From the NCBI RefSeq assembly GCF_044793635.1, contig NZ_CP084992.1, positions 3,596,001-3,660,000 on the forward strand: a DNA stretch of 64,000 nucleotides, given 5' to 3'. The position numbers were made by a program, and so were the translations under genes. Shown one piece after another: positions 42,544-51,345 of the stretch. This DNA comes from Virgibacillus_F necropolis_A (GTDB taxonomy: Bacteria; Bacillota; Bacilli; Bacillales; Amphibacillaceae). Positions within the stretch are counted from its first letter, which is position 1. The number at the start of each line of letters is the position of its first letter. Under the pieces are notes generated by a model that made no database searches, had not been told where the DNA came from, and saw only the letters and a list, made by a program, of their open reading frames with translations.

Positions 42544-44589
42544 TTGGTATTAAATAAAAAGGCTATAGAAACTGGGTTGAGTATGGATGACATGATCAAG
42601 GAAGTTGAAGCAGATTTTTTTGTAGGTAGGAAAAAAGAAATTGAATTATTTAAGCGTCATATTGGTCCGGATAATCAGTACGAAAAAGTGTTATTTATTT
42701 ATGGAACGGGCGGGATAGGCAAAACATATTTGCTGTCCGAATTTGCTCGAATCTCCGAACAAAAGCAATTATTATTTATAAAGATGGATAGCGAAGATTT
42801 TCTCCACACACCCTCAGATTTTGCGACATATCTACTAACACTAGTAGAACTGAAAAATACTGTTCAATCCCGCAACAGCAATGTCCTGAAAAATTGCTTA
42901 CAAACCCTAACAGATATAGCCTTGAAACAAAGAATTATTATTACTATTGACTCCTATGAAAAGATGGATGATCTTGATAGATGGTTTCAGCAGGTATTTA
43001 TTCGCCACGTTAGCCCAAACGTATTGTTTGTAATGGCAGGACGAAATCCACTAAAGGGTGAATGGGAAGAATCTCCTGCATGGCGAAAGGTAACGAAACA
43101 AATTGAACTAAAGGAATTCAATTTAACGCAAACACACACCTATTTAAGTCATTATGATATTGGAAGCGACAACCTTGTTAAGACAATGTGGCACTATACA
43201 AATGGGCATCCGCTAACACTTTCCTTGGCTGCACTCACGAATAAAAATGAAAATATCGACAATTCTACAAAACTGCTAAAAGAACAAATGCCACAAGTAC
43301 TTAGAAATCTAACCCAGAGATGGCTTCACGAGAAAGAAGCAAATGAAGTACACAGTTTAATAGAAGTTGCGGCTGTCTTACACAGTTTTGACCAAACAAG
43401 CCTATCTTTTGTTTTGGGGCAAAAGGTTACTATAATCGAGTTTAATAAACTAACTGCTTTGTCCTTTATCAAATCTACGAGGACTGGTTGGGCAATGCAT
43501 GATTTAGTCAGGGATGCAATCAGAACGGAATTAAAACATCGTAATGTTGAACATTTTAATACGCTGAGTGAGCGCTGTGCGGCATTTTATTATCGTAGAA
43601 CCATTGCAACACGGTCCTTGTATGATATTGCTCAGTTTTTTTATCATCTTGATAACGAATTTATTCAATCTGTCCTTTTTAAAGATACAATTGATGCATC
43701 TATCTATTTTGAGCCTGTCGCCGCGCATAACATCCATGAAGTTATAGCGTTTTTTGAACACAAAAAGAATCATTTAACGAAAAGCGATGCCGAGTTTTAC
43801 AACAGAGGTTCCAGTAATTCCTTCCATTTCCATGCTTCTTTACAGCATAATAAAAAAGAATCGGAATTGATGCAAACAGAATATATACAAAAAATGGGAT
43901 ATGATATAGCTCGTTTATTAAAAAATGAAGCCGGAAAAACAATCGGGCTATCCGTTATTGTGCCTATAAATAAAAACACGTTAAAGCATTTATCTGTAGA
44001 ACCAGTCTCAAGAGCTTACTTTGAAAAGTTAAATGATGAACAACTGAAAGGGTATAGTGTTTCAGATGACAGGAAAGCGGGTTATTTTATACGAATGCTG
44101 GACTACACCGATCCAAAAGACACATCCGCTCGTTCTTTTTCTCTATATAGTTTATTTCCGTTACTGCTTTCAGGTGGGGAAATTATTGTATCAACACCAT
44201 TATCTTTTTTTCAGGATTTACTTAAAAGCTTTGGATTTCAGGAAGTACCGGGAACGACGCATTACGATTACGGGGAAAACTACCCCTCACCGACATATCT
44301 TTTAGATGTTAGTGGACCAAAATTAGCTGTGTACCTAAAACAATTTACTAAAAGTACTTACGGCGTTTATGAAAATAACCAAATGAAGACTATTACAGAA
44401 ACTTTTTCTTTTACAGACAGGGAAGAGGATATTGTTAAACGTATAGTTGATGAAAAAGGAAACGCAGCTATAGCAAAGGAATTATATATAGCTGAAATAA
44501 CTGTTAAAAAGCATATTTCCCGGATTCTTTCAAAGGTGGGTGTCAAGAACAGAACACAGTTAATAAAACGAATCATGGAACTGATTTAG
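42544..44589 (+). CDS. LuxR-type transcriptional regulator with AAA/NACHT-like ATPase domain
   Basis: TTG 42544 follows GGAGG by eight bases. The 681-residue protein has an N-terminal P-loop ATPase (Walker A GTGGIGKT, residues 54-61; Walker B-like IIITIDSYEKMDD), a winged-helix/helical middle and a C-terminal LuxR helix-turn-helix (about 615-681: FTDREEDIVKRIV, IAKELYIAEITVKKHISRI). Between them (about 440-600) is a domain with SVIVPINKNTL and AYFEKLNDEQLKGY, perhaps a sensor or acetyltransferase-like fold. Such STAND-type regulators switch on in response to a ligand. No obvious target operon lies next to it. Confidence 0.82.
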   Translation: MVLNKKAIETGLSMDDMIKEVEADFFVGRKKEIELFKRHIGPDNQYEKVLFIYGTGGIGKTYLLSEFARISEQKQLLFIKMDSEDFLHTPSDFATYLLTLVELKNTVQSRNSNVLKNCLQTLTDIALKQRIIITIDSYEKMDDLDRWFQQVFIRHVSPNVLFVMAGRNPLKGEWEESPAWRKVTKQIELKEFNLTQTHTYLSHYDIGSDNLVKTMWHYTNGHPLTLSLAALTNKNENIDNSTKLLKEQMPQVLRNLTQRWLHEKEANEVHSLIEVAAVLHSFDQTSLSFVLGQKVTIIEFNKLTALSFIKSTRTGWAMHDLVRDAIRTELKHRNVEHFNTLSERCAAFYYRRTIATRSLYDIAQFFYHLDNEFIQSVLFKDTIDASIYFEPVAAHNIHEVIAFFEHKKNHLTKSDAEFYNRGSSNSFHFHASLQHNKKESELMQTEYIQKMGYDIARLLKNEAGKTIGLSVIVPINKNTLKHLSVEPVSRAYFEKLNDEQLKGYSVSDDRKAGYFIRMLDYTDPKDTSARSFSLYSLFPLLLSGGEIIVSTPLSFFQDLLKSFGFQEVPGTTHYDYGENYPSPTYLLDVSGPKLAVYLKQFTKSTYGVYENNQMKTITETFSFTDREEDIVKRIVDEKGNAAIAKELYIAEITVKKHISRILSKVGVKNRTQLIKRIMELI

Positions 44590-44595
44590 GTATAA

Positions 44596-44623
44596 GGGGG
44601 ACAGAACTTATCGACTGTCTCCC
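44596..44623 (+). terminator. Hairpin after the LuxR gene, weak terminator
   Basis: GGGGGACAG pairs with CTGTCTCCC seven bases past the stop, but no T-run follows on either strand. Confidence 0.4.
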
Positions 44624-44630
44624 TGATGCT

Positions 44631-44984
44631 CTACTTTAAAAGCTTATATTTCCCAATAATAGGTAGTGGCTTTTTTGTCCCGTTTGCTGCATTAATAATC
44701 CCAAGTATCAATAATACGATTAAAAACAAACTTCCTAATGGCAAGATTAATAGCCAACCGATTACTGGTATTATTGTTCCAACGATGGATACGACTAGCC
44801 AACTAAGAAATAATAGTAACCCTTGATTGGCATGGTACATAGCAAACTTTGAATCTTTTGCTGCAAGAAGCGGTATAAAGAAAATGATATATGCCAAAAT
44901 AGCCATCCCTTTATTTTCTTTTATATCTGCTGATTCATCTGGGTCATCAATTATTGTTGCTTCTGGTTCCATTTCTTCAGTCAT
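44631..44984 (-). CDS. DUF4870-like membrane protein
   Basis: A 117-residue protein starting at ATG 44984 after AAGGAGGTG. An acidic N-terminus (about 20 residues) is followed by three helices: MAILAYIIFFIPLLA, FLSWLVVSIVGTIIPVIGWLL and LFLIVLLILGIINA. The YHANQGLLLF motif between helices 1 and 2 is the hallmark of DUF4870/Tic20-like proteins. Function unknown. A palindrome lies upstream (45095-45110). Confidence 0.82.
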   Translation of the reverse strand: MTEEMEPEATIIDDPDESADIKENKGMAILAYIIFFIPLLAAKDSKFAMYHANQGLLLFLSWLVVSIVGTIIPVIGWLLILPLGSLFLIVLLILGIINAANGTKKPLPIIGKYKLLK

Positions 44985-45094
44985 AAAAAACACCTCCTTA
45001 CATGCAAAATTTAACTAGATATTGATTTCTATTTGAAGCGTTAACTTTCCTTTCGCGTTTTTTAAACCTTAGCATGAAAGTTGACATTTAATAA

Positions 45095-45110
45095 GTATAC
45101 CTGGGTATAC
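45095..45110. promoter_or_regulatory. Palindrome GTATACC-TG-GGTATAC, possible operator
   Basis: Seven-base inverted arms around a two-base centre sit between the divergent DUF4870 and pheA genes. TTGACA at 45081 and TATACA at 45106 (19-base spacer) would form a pheA-directed promoter overlapped by it. The half-sites resemble those of CsoR/CstR- or GntR-type repressors; no regulator is assigned. Confidence 0.45.
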
Positions 45111-45275
45111 AAATGGCTTGAATAAAATAAAATTGTCCCTGTAAGTAGAGGGATTTCTACGCAAGCGCTTCCATGAAAAAAGTTATTAAAAAAGTGCCCT
45201 TTTTCTGAATAACTATTGATAAATAATCTGAAATTGCATAAGATGGTAAGATATATTCTTTGGAGGGAAGCCAAA

Positions 45276-46166
45276 TTGGAAAAAACTAAAATAGGATACT
45301 TAGGCCCTGTAGGCACATTTACTGAAGTAGCGACGAAAACCGCTTTTCCAAAGGATGATCTATATCCGTGCAAAACAATTCCTGACTGTATGGAGGGTGT
45401 ACTTGAAGGTGAAATCGATTATTGTGTTGTTCCAATTGAAAATGCAATTGAAGGCTCTGTAAACCTAACAGTCGACTATATATTTCATGAGCGCGCACTA
45501 CCAATTGTAGCCGAGGTAGTAGTTCCAATTAAGCAGCATCTAATGGTGCATCCGCAGCAAATTGACGAATGGCAGAACATCAAAAAAGTGCATTCACATC
45601 CACAAGCGATTTCGCAGTGTCATCATTTTTTAAAAGATACACTTCCGGATGCAGAACGTGTTTTTGAAAATTCAACCGCTTCAGCTGCAAAATGGATTAA
45701 GGACCATCCAGAGGAATGTTTAGGGGCAATCGGTAATGAATCAGCCGCAGCGTTATATGGTCTGAAGATTATCAACTGGGATGTTCACGATTATGAAAAT
45801 AATCATACACGATTTGTTGTTTTGAGTTGCAAACATGCACAGCTGGCACTGGATCACACAGCTGTTCTCAAAGATAAAACGACAATGACAATTACGTTAC
45901 CGTCCAACTTACCAGGGGCGCTTCACCAAGTGTTATCTGCATTTGTGTGGCGACAAATTAATTTATCAAAAGTTGAATCACGTCCAACCAAAACGGGCTT
46001 AGGGAATTATTTTTTTATTATTGATGCCGACATGAAGATGGACGAAATTTTAATCCCCGGCGTCAAGGCCGAATTAGAGGCACTTGGATGTAAGGTAAAC
46101 ATCATTGGAACTTATCCGTGTTATGGTGCAAAAAATAAATTGAAAAAAGTGTTGACAACTGATTAA
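45276..46166 (+). CDS. pheA: Prephenate dehydratase
   Basis: TTG 45276 is chosen (GGAGGG upstream). The 296-residue protein begins KIGYLGPVGTFTEVA and has the catalytic ENSTASAAKWI Thr region and VVPIENAIEGSV. The C-terminal ACT domain (about 205-285) has the ESRPTKTGLGNYFF signature that binds phenylalanine for feedback. It makes phenylpyruvate from prephenate and lies just before the aro T-box block but is a separate unit. Confidence 0.95.
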   Translation: MEKTKIGYLGPVGTFTEVATKTAFPKDDLYPCKTIPDCMEGVLEGEIDYCVVPIENAIEGSVNLTVDYIFHERALPIVAEVVVPIKQHLMVHPQQIDEWQNIKKVHSHPQAISQCHHFLKDTLPDAERVFENSTASAAKWIKDHPEECLGAIGNESAAALYGLKIINWDVHDYENNHTRFVVLSCKHAQLALDHTAVLKDKTTMTITLPSNLPGALHQVLSAFVWRQINLSKVESRPTKTGLGNYFFIIDADMKMDEILIPGVKAELEALGCKVNIIGTYPCYGAKNKLKKVLTTD

Positions 46167-46216
46167 AAGTCAATCATAATAAGTGGAATTACAAAAATAA
46201 CAATAATTTAGAAATC

Positions 46217-46452
46217 GGCAATGAAAGGCAATAGTAGTGTTTTATCTTCCTGTTTAAGAGAGCTGATGGCCGCTGAGAATCAGTACAAAGATAAGCATGA
46301 ATTACCACCTGGAGCTTCTTTTTCTTCATAAATTGAAGAAAAGGACGGTCATTTGATCGTTAACAAAATGAAGTGGTGAACATGTTGTTCACAACTAGGG
46401 TGGTACCGCGATTATAATCGTCCCTACTGTTAATTCAGTAGGGACTTTTTTA
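46217..46452 (+). promoter_or_regulatory. T-box riboswitch 1 of 3, probable tyrosine specifier
   Basis: The T-box core AGGGTGGTACCGCG is at 46397-46410, followed by the terminator GTCCCTACTG / CAGTAGGGAC plus TTTTTT. Stem I with AGAGAGCTGAT and ATCAGT is upstream. In the specifier loop, GAATTACCACCTGGAG, the triplet TAC (46303-46305) would read Tyr; this is inferred from position, not proven. Uncharged tRNA should stabilise the antiterminator and allow read-through toward aroA. Confidence 0.92.
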
Positions 46453-46478
46453 GTACCAAAAAAAATTGAATAAAGTAA

Positions 46479-46716
46479 ATGCAATGAAGGGCAATAGTAG
46501 TGTTTTATCTTCCTGTTTAAGAGAGCTGATGGTCGCTGAGAATCAGTACAAAGATAAGCATGAATTACCACCTGGAGCTTCTTTTTCTTCATAAATTGAA
46601 GAAAAGGACGGTCATTTGATCGTTAACAAAATGAAGTGGTGAACATGTTGTTCATAACTAGGGTGGTACCGCGATTTCAATCGTCCCTACTGATTATTTC
46701 AGTAGGGATTTTTTTG
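46479..46716 (+). promoter_or_regulatory. T-box riboswitch 2 of 3, near-identical copy of the first
   Basis: The copy is nearly base-for-base the same as T-box 1 over more than 200 bases, about 262 bases downstream. Core AGGGTGGTACCGCG at 46660-46673, terminator GTCCCTACTG / CAGTAGGGA plus TTTTTTT. The candidate specifier TAC is at 46566-46568. The identity indicates a recent tandem duplication or gene conversion. Confidence 0.92.
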
Positions 46717-46742
46717 TACCCAAAAAATTAAATAAAGTAAAT

Positions 46743-46981
46743 GCAATGAGAGGAACCGAGTAGTGTCTTATCTCCCTGTAGCAGAGAGCTGATGGTTGGT
46801 GTAAATCAGTCAAAGATAAGCATGAATTTTCTATCCTGGAGTTTCTTTTCCTTCGTAAAGTGAGGGGGAAGACGGTCATCTGATCGTTACCAATTTCAAG
46901 AGGTGAACAGTTTCGTTCACAATAAGGGTGGTACCGCGTTGAAAATCGTCCCTGTCGTCTAAATGACAGGACGTTTTTTTA
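46743..46981 (+). promoter_or_regulatory. T-box riboswitch 3 of 3, possible phenylalanine specifier
   Basis: Core AGGGTGGTACCGCG at 46925-46938; terminator CGTCCCTGTC / GACAGGACG plus TTTTTTT. It is clearly diverged from copies 1 and 2. The specifier region reads GAATTTTCTATCCTGGAG, where the triplet aligned with TAC is TTC (46829-46831), Phe. The aroA ribosome site comes about 70 bases after its terminator. Confidence 0.88.
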
Positions 46982-47063
46982 TTACTTATAGGAGGTGATG
47001 CCGAATCTTTTTAAGGATAGGCAATTGTAACTATAAAAAACTAAAATCAGGAGGAATAAACCT

Positions 47064-48173
47064 ATGACTATAAACGAATTAACACAATTACGTAACAAGA
47101 TTGATGAGATTAACCTGGAAATTTTGACATTACTAAACGAACGAGCGGAGGTAGTTCAGGAAATTGGAACGCACAAGGGTAAACAAGGGGTAAACCGATT
47201 TGATCCGGTTCGTGAACGTCAGGCGCTTGATTTAATTATGGAGAATCATGCCGGACCGTTTGAGGCTTCAACCATTCAACATATTTTTAAAGAGATCTTT
47301 AAAGCGAGCCTGGAGCTTCAAGAAGATAATCATCGCAAGGCATTATTAGTTTCGCGAAAAGCACGTCCTGAAAATACGATTGTTGATGTAAATGGTGCAA
47401 AAATTGGTGATGGAGAGCAACGATTCATTATGGGGCCATGCGCAGTTGAAGGTTATGATCAGGTGAAAGAGGTTGCTTTAGCAATGAAAGAGCAAGGACT
47501 GACTTTAATGCGAGGTGGAGCATTCAAGCCTAGAACTTCTCCATACGACTTCCAGGGCTTGGGGATAGAAGGTCTACAAATTTTAAGAGAAGTTGCGGAT
47601 GAAGTAGGGATGTCGGTTATCAGTGAAATTCTCACTCCACACGATGTAGAGAAAGCATTAGACTACGTTGATGTTATTCAAGTGGGTGCCCGTAACATGC
47701 AAAACTTCGAATTGCTTAAAGCGGTCGGTAGAGTGAAGAAGCCAGTTTTACTGAAACGCGGTCTTTCCGCAACCATTGAAGAATTCATTAATGCGGCAGA
47801 ATATATCATTTCACAAGGAAACGACCAAATCATTTTATGTGAGCGGGGTATTCGCACATACGAAAAAGCGACAAGAAACACATTAGATATTTCAGCTGTA
47901 CCAATTTTGAAGAAAGAAACACATTTACCGGTTGTTGTTGATGTAACACATTCTACAGGAAGAAAAGATTTGCTTCTTCCAACTTCAAAAGCAGCATTAG
48001 CGATAGGGGCGGATGCAATCATGGCAGAAGTTCATCCAGATCCTGCTGTTGCGTTATCCGATTCAGCTCAGCAAATGAATATTCCGCAATTCAATGAGTA
48101 TATGGGTGAATTAAAAGATTTTAAAGAAAAGCTAGCAACACCAAGCCGTGAAAAAACGCTGTCAGGCAAGTAG
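47064..48173 (+). CDS. aroA: Bifunctional chorismate mutase / DAHP synthase
   Basis: A 369-residue fusion. Residues 1-90 form an AroQ chorismate mutase (LRNKIDEINLEILTLLNERAEVVQEIGTHKG). From about 110 follows a KDOPS-type (class I-beta) DAHP synthase with GPCAVEGYDQ, RGGAFKPRTSPYDFQG, LLKRG and DVTHSTGRKDLLLP. This is the Bacillus arrangement, where the mutase domain gives feedback by chorismate/prephenate. It opens the operon aroA-hisC-tyrA and ATG 47064 follows AGGAGGA. Confidence 0.96.
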   Translation: MTINELTQLRNKIDEINLEILTLLNERAEVVQEIGTHKGKQGVNRFDPVRERQALDLIMENHAGPFEASTIQHIFKEIFKASLELQEDNHRKALLVSRKARPENTIVDVNGAKIGDGEQRFIMGPCAVEGYDQVKEVALAMKEQGLTLMRGGAFKPRTSPYDFQGLGIEGLQILREVADEVGMSVISEILTPHDVEKALDYVDVIQVGARNMQNFELLKAVGRVKKPVLLKRGLSATIEEFINAAEYIISQGNDQIILCERGIRTYEKATRNTLDISAVPILKKETHLPVVVDVTHSTGRKDLLLPTSKAALAIGADAIMAEVHPDPAVALSDSAQQMNIPQFNEYMGELKDFKEKLATPSREKTLSGK

Positions 48174-48202
48174 GGCCATAATGCAGATAAGGAGGAAATG
48201 TA

Positions 48203-49318
48203 ATGAAGTGGAAAAAGCAAATTCTTGATTTACAAGCTTATCAGCCAGGAAAATCGATTGATGAAGTGAAGAAACAGTATCAACTAGATTCAATCGTCAA
48301 ACTAGCTTCAAATGAAAACCCATTTGGCTATCCATCAGCAGTAGATCAGGCTTTAAAGGAATTCCATTCGTCATTCATGCTTTACCCGGACGGAGGTGCT
48401 ATAAAATTACGAGAAGCAACTGCATCATTATTAGGTGTAGACAACAATCAATTAATTTTTACAAATGGCACGGATGAACTTGTGCAAATTATATCAAGAG
48501 CCTTACTTGAACCAGGGAAAAATACTGTAATGGCTACGCCGACTTTTCCACAATATAAGCATAATGCTGTTATTGAAGGCGCTAAAATCCGTGAAGTGGA
48601 ATTAGTAAATGGTAGTCATGATTTGAATGAAATGATTTCTGTGATTGATGAAAATACTGCAGTTGTATGGGTTTGCAGTCCTAACAATCCAACAGGGAGT
48701 TATATCGCTGTAAATGAACTTCGATACTTTTTAGAGCGAGTTCCAAAAGATGTGTTGGTAGTTCTTGACGAGGCTTATTATGAATATGTAACGAATTCCT
48801 ATCATTCTCTTGACTTTATAAATGAATTTCCTAATTTAATTATCATGAGAACTTTTTCAAAAATGTATGGTCTTGCTAGTTTTCGTGTGGGTTATGGGAT
48901 TTCGTCCGTATCGAATATTCAACAGTTAGAACCAGCACGTCCTCCATTCAATACGAATGTACTTGGACAAATAACAGCATCTGTTGCGATTTCAGATCAG
49001 GACTTTGTGGAAAAATGCCGGGTAAGGAATGCTATAGAAAGGGAAAGATATTATACGTTTTGTCAGGAAAATAACCTCCATTATTACCCTTCACAGGGCA
49101 ATTTTATCTTAATCGATTTACAACGTGATGGTGACGAAGTATCTCAATTCTTATTATCAAAAGGACTAATCGTTCGTTCTGGAAAATTATTAGGTTTTCC
49201 AACATCCGTTCGCATTACGATCGGTTTGGAAGAACAAAATGAACGAGTAAGAATTGCATTAAAGGACTTTATAGAAGATGTAAGTGGGCGTGTGAAAATA
49301 AGTCACCAACATAATTAA
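48203..49318 (+). CDS. hisC: Histidinol-phosphate / aromatic aminotransferase
   Basis: A 371-residue class II aminotransferase. Key parts are LASNENPFGYPSA, the PLP lysine in MRTFSKMYGLASFRVGYG, and VRITIG near the end. In Bacillus hisC lies with tyrA and serves both histidine and tyrosine/phenylalanine synthesis, which fits its place here. ATG 48203 follows AAGGAGG, 29 bases after aroA. Confidence 0.95.
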   Translation: MKWKKQILDLQAYQPGKSIDEVKKQYQLDSIVKLASNENPFGYPSAVDQALKEFHSSFMLYPDGGAIKLREATASLLGVDNNQLIFTNGTDELVQIISRALLEPGKNTVMATPTFPQYKHNAVIEGAKIREVELVNGSHDLNEMISVIDENTAVVWVCSPNNPTGSYIAVNELRYFLERVPKDVLVVLDEAYYEYVTNSYHSLDFINEFPNLIIMRTFSKMYGLASFRVGYGISSVSNIQQLEPARPPFNTNVLGQITASVAISDQDFVEKCRVRNAIERERYYTFCQENNLHYYPSQGNFILIDLQRDGDEVSQFLLSKGLIVRSGKLLGFPTSVRITIGLEEQNERVRIALKDFIEDVSGRVKISHQHN

Positions 49319-49340
49319 TGCGGCAACGGGAGGATTTTTC

Positions 49341-50444
49341 ATGGATGGAAATGTATTTATTGTTGGACTAGGATTAATTGGAGGTTCTTTAGCCCTCACA
49401 ATTAAAAATCAACATCCAAATGCGAAGATTTATGGTTATGACATTAAGCAAAGTGAAATAGAAAAAGCCAATGCACTCCAAATAATAGACGAAAAAGTAG
49501 ATTCAATTCGTCAGGGGGCAGAATCAGCAGATTTAATCATTCTGTCAGCACCGGTACTCGAGACGGAAAAATTAATGAAACAGTTGGTAAACATGACATT
49601 AAAGGAAAACGTTATTATTACAGACACCGGAAGTACAAAAGGTGGGATTATGGACTTAGCTAATAATTTGTGGGAAAAAGAGGTATCGTTCATTGGTGGA
49701 CACCCGATGGCAGGTTCACATAAAGCGGGAGTGGAAAGTGCGAAAGCTCATTTATTTGAAAATGCTTTTTACGTACTAACTCCACGCGCCGATACCTCTT
49801 TGGAAAAAGTAGACGAATTGAAACAATGGCTAAATGGAGCAAATCCGCATTTTCTAGTACTCGATCCAGAAGAACATGATAACGTAACAGGTGTGATCAG
49901 TCACTTTCCACATATTATAGCGGCCGGTTTAGTCAACCAAACGAAAAAGTATGCCGATAAAAATTCCCTCGTCAGTTTGTTAGCGGCAGGGGGATTTCGG
50001 GATATAACTCGGATTGCGTCCAGTAGCCCCAGTATGTGGAAAGATATCGTAAAACAAAATCGCAGCAACTTATTAGACTTGTTCGATGATTGGATTGCGG
50101 AAATGAATAACATAAAAGGTGTTTTATTGGACGACAATGAACAAACAATTGCCCATTTCTTTGAAGAAGCCAAAGCATACCGTGATTCTTTACCTGTCCG
50201 TTCCAAAGGAGCTATTCCAGCTTACTATGATCTGTATGTGGATGTGAAGGATTCACCTGGAGCAATATCAAGTATAACTTCTATATTAGCGGAACAAGCA
50301 ATTAGTATAACCAATCTGCATATTATTGAATCCAGAGAAGGCTTATTGGGGGTGCTGCGAATTAGTTTCCAAAAAGATGAAGACCGCAGCCGAGCTCAAA
50401 CTTTGCTGAAAACAAATGATTATAAAACATATGAAGCAGCTTAA
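49341..50444 (+). CDS. tyrA: Prephenate dehydrogenase
   Basis: A 367-residue protein: NAD loop VGLGLIGGSLAL (residues 8-19), the substrate His in GGHPMAGSHKAG and ISHFPHIIAAGLV. An ACT domain (about 295-365: YVDVKDSPGAISSITSILAE) probably senses tyrosine. It makes 4-hydroxyphenylpyruvate. Unlike B. subtilis, aroE does not follow; a SAM-riboswitch unit comes next. Confidence 0.95.
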   Translation: MDGNVFIVGLGLIGGSLALTIKNQHPNAKIYGYDIKQSEIEKANALQIIDEKVDSIRQGAESADLIILSAPVLETEKLMKQLVNMTLKENVIITDTGSTKGGIMDLANNLWEKEVSFIGGHPMAGSHKAGVESAKAHLFENAFYVLTPRADTSLEKVDELKQWLNGANPHFLVLDPEEHDNVTGVISHFPHIIAAGLVNQTKKYADKNSLVSLLAAGGFRDITRIASSSPSMWKDIVKQNRSNLLDLFDDWIAEMNNIKGVLLDDNEQTIAHFFEEAKAYRDSLPVRSKGAIPAYYDLYVDVKDSPGAISSITSILAEQAISITNLHIIESREGLLGVLRISFQKDEDRSRAQTLLKTNDYKTYEAA

Positions 50445-50473
50445 AAGAGTTAACAGAAATTTGTAATTCCTAC

Positions 50474-50502
50474 TTGATTTATCGGATTAATTGGAATACA
50501 CT
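50474..50502 (+). promoter_or_regulatory. Candidate SigA promoter before the SAM riboswitch
   Basis: TTGATT (50474-50479), a 17-base spacer and TACACT (50497-50502), about 20 bases before the riboswitch. Confidence 0.6.
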
Positions 50503-50520
50503 ATATATTAAATTAAATAT

Positions 50521-50683
50521 TCTTATCAAGAGAAGCTGAGGGATCTGGCCCTGTGAAGCTTCAGCAACCTCTGACATTTGTCAGAAAGGTGCTAATTCCA
50601 GCGGGAGTGATTCTTGGGAGATAAGAGCGGAAGTAGCGATGGTAATAAGCCCTCTTTTCTCATTAAAAGAAAAGGGGGCTTTT
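50521..50683 (+). promoter_or_regulatory. SAM-I riboswitch (S box) with terminator
   Basis: The S-box elements are in order: CTTATCAAGAGAAGCTGAGGG, CTGGCCCTGTGAAGCTTCAGC, AACCTCTGACATTTGTCAG, AAAGGTGCTAATTCCAGCGG and the closing GATAAG. The terminator AAGCCCTCTTTTCT / AAAGAAAAGGGGGCTT follows (50647-50683). With SAM bound, transcription should stop. The downstream genes are therefore turned on by shortage of methionine/SAM or sulfur. Confidence 0.95.
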
Positions 50684-50761
50684 GTAATGAAAAAGTGCGC
50701 AGATACATAGCTGAAGGGTTATTTTTCATATAAATATTTTATTTAAGAAAGGTTGATTAAT

Positions 50762-51310
50762 TTGAGTGAAATAGTTATTTTGTCGGGAAGTCCTTCTGAA
50801 TATTCCAGGTCTGATCAAGTGTTGAAGTATTTAGGAACATTGCTCAAACAGGAAAATTTTTCTGTGACCCATATTTCTATTAAAGATGTACCACATGAGG
50901 ATTTATTTCTCGGGAAATATGATAGTCCAGTTTTCAAGGATATTGCGACATTAATTCAAGGCGCAAAGGGTGTCATTGTTGGGTCACCGGTATATAAAGG
51001 TGCCTATTCAGGGGTGTTGAAAGCATTGCTTGATGTTTTACCACAGGATGTACTCCAGCATACCCCTGTTCTGCCGATAATGACGGGTGGAAGCATGTCT
51101 CATCTACTTGCACTTGAATATACATTGAAACCGGTGTTGGCAACATTGAAGGGGCACAACTTAAAAGGACTCTATCTACTGGATAGTCAAATTGATAAGC
51201 AAAAAGAAAATCCAATTATTGATGAGAGTATTTTAGAACGTACGAATAAGCAACTGTATTACTTTATCGAATTAGTAAACAATCAAGGGGCATTAGTTTC
51301 GACAGTCTGA
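50762..51310 (+). CDS. NADPH-dependent FMN reductase (SsuE-like)
   Basis: TTG 50762 is chosen for spacing to AAAGGTTG; another TTG at 50753 is too close. The 182-residue protein has the flavodoxin-like loop LSGSPSEYSRSDQVL and VGSPVYKGAYSGVLKALLD, typical of SsuE/MsuE-type reductases. It would supply FMNH2 to the monooxygenase encoded 35 bases downstream. Confidence 0.88.
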   Translation: MSEIVILSGSPSEYSRSDQVLKYLGTLLKQENFSVTHISIKDVPHEDLFLGKYDSPVFKDIATLIQGAKGVIVGSPVYKGAYSGVLKALLDVLPQDVLQHTPVLPIMTGGSMSHLLALEYTLKPVLATLKGHNLKGLYLLDSQIDKQKENPIIDESILERTNKQLYYFIELVNNQGALVSTV

Positions 51311-51345
51311 AAACCTGAAAAATAAAATGAAGGAGGAAGAAATAG

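Noticed and set aside
46395..46879. Minus-strand frames across the T-box region
   Set aside because: They are antisense to conserved T-box RNA and terminators.
46998..47030. Ten-codon frame MPNLFKDRQL after T-box 3
   Set aside because: Its ribosome site is too close to the ATG, and no hairpin links it to aroA; no evidence for a leader peptide.
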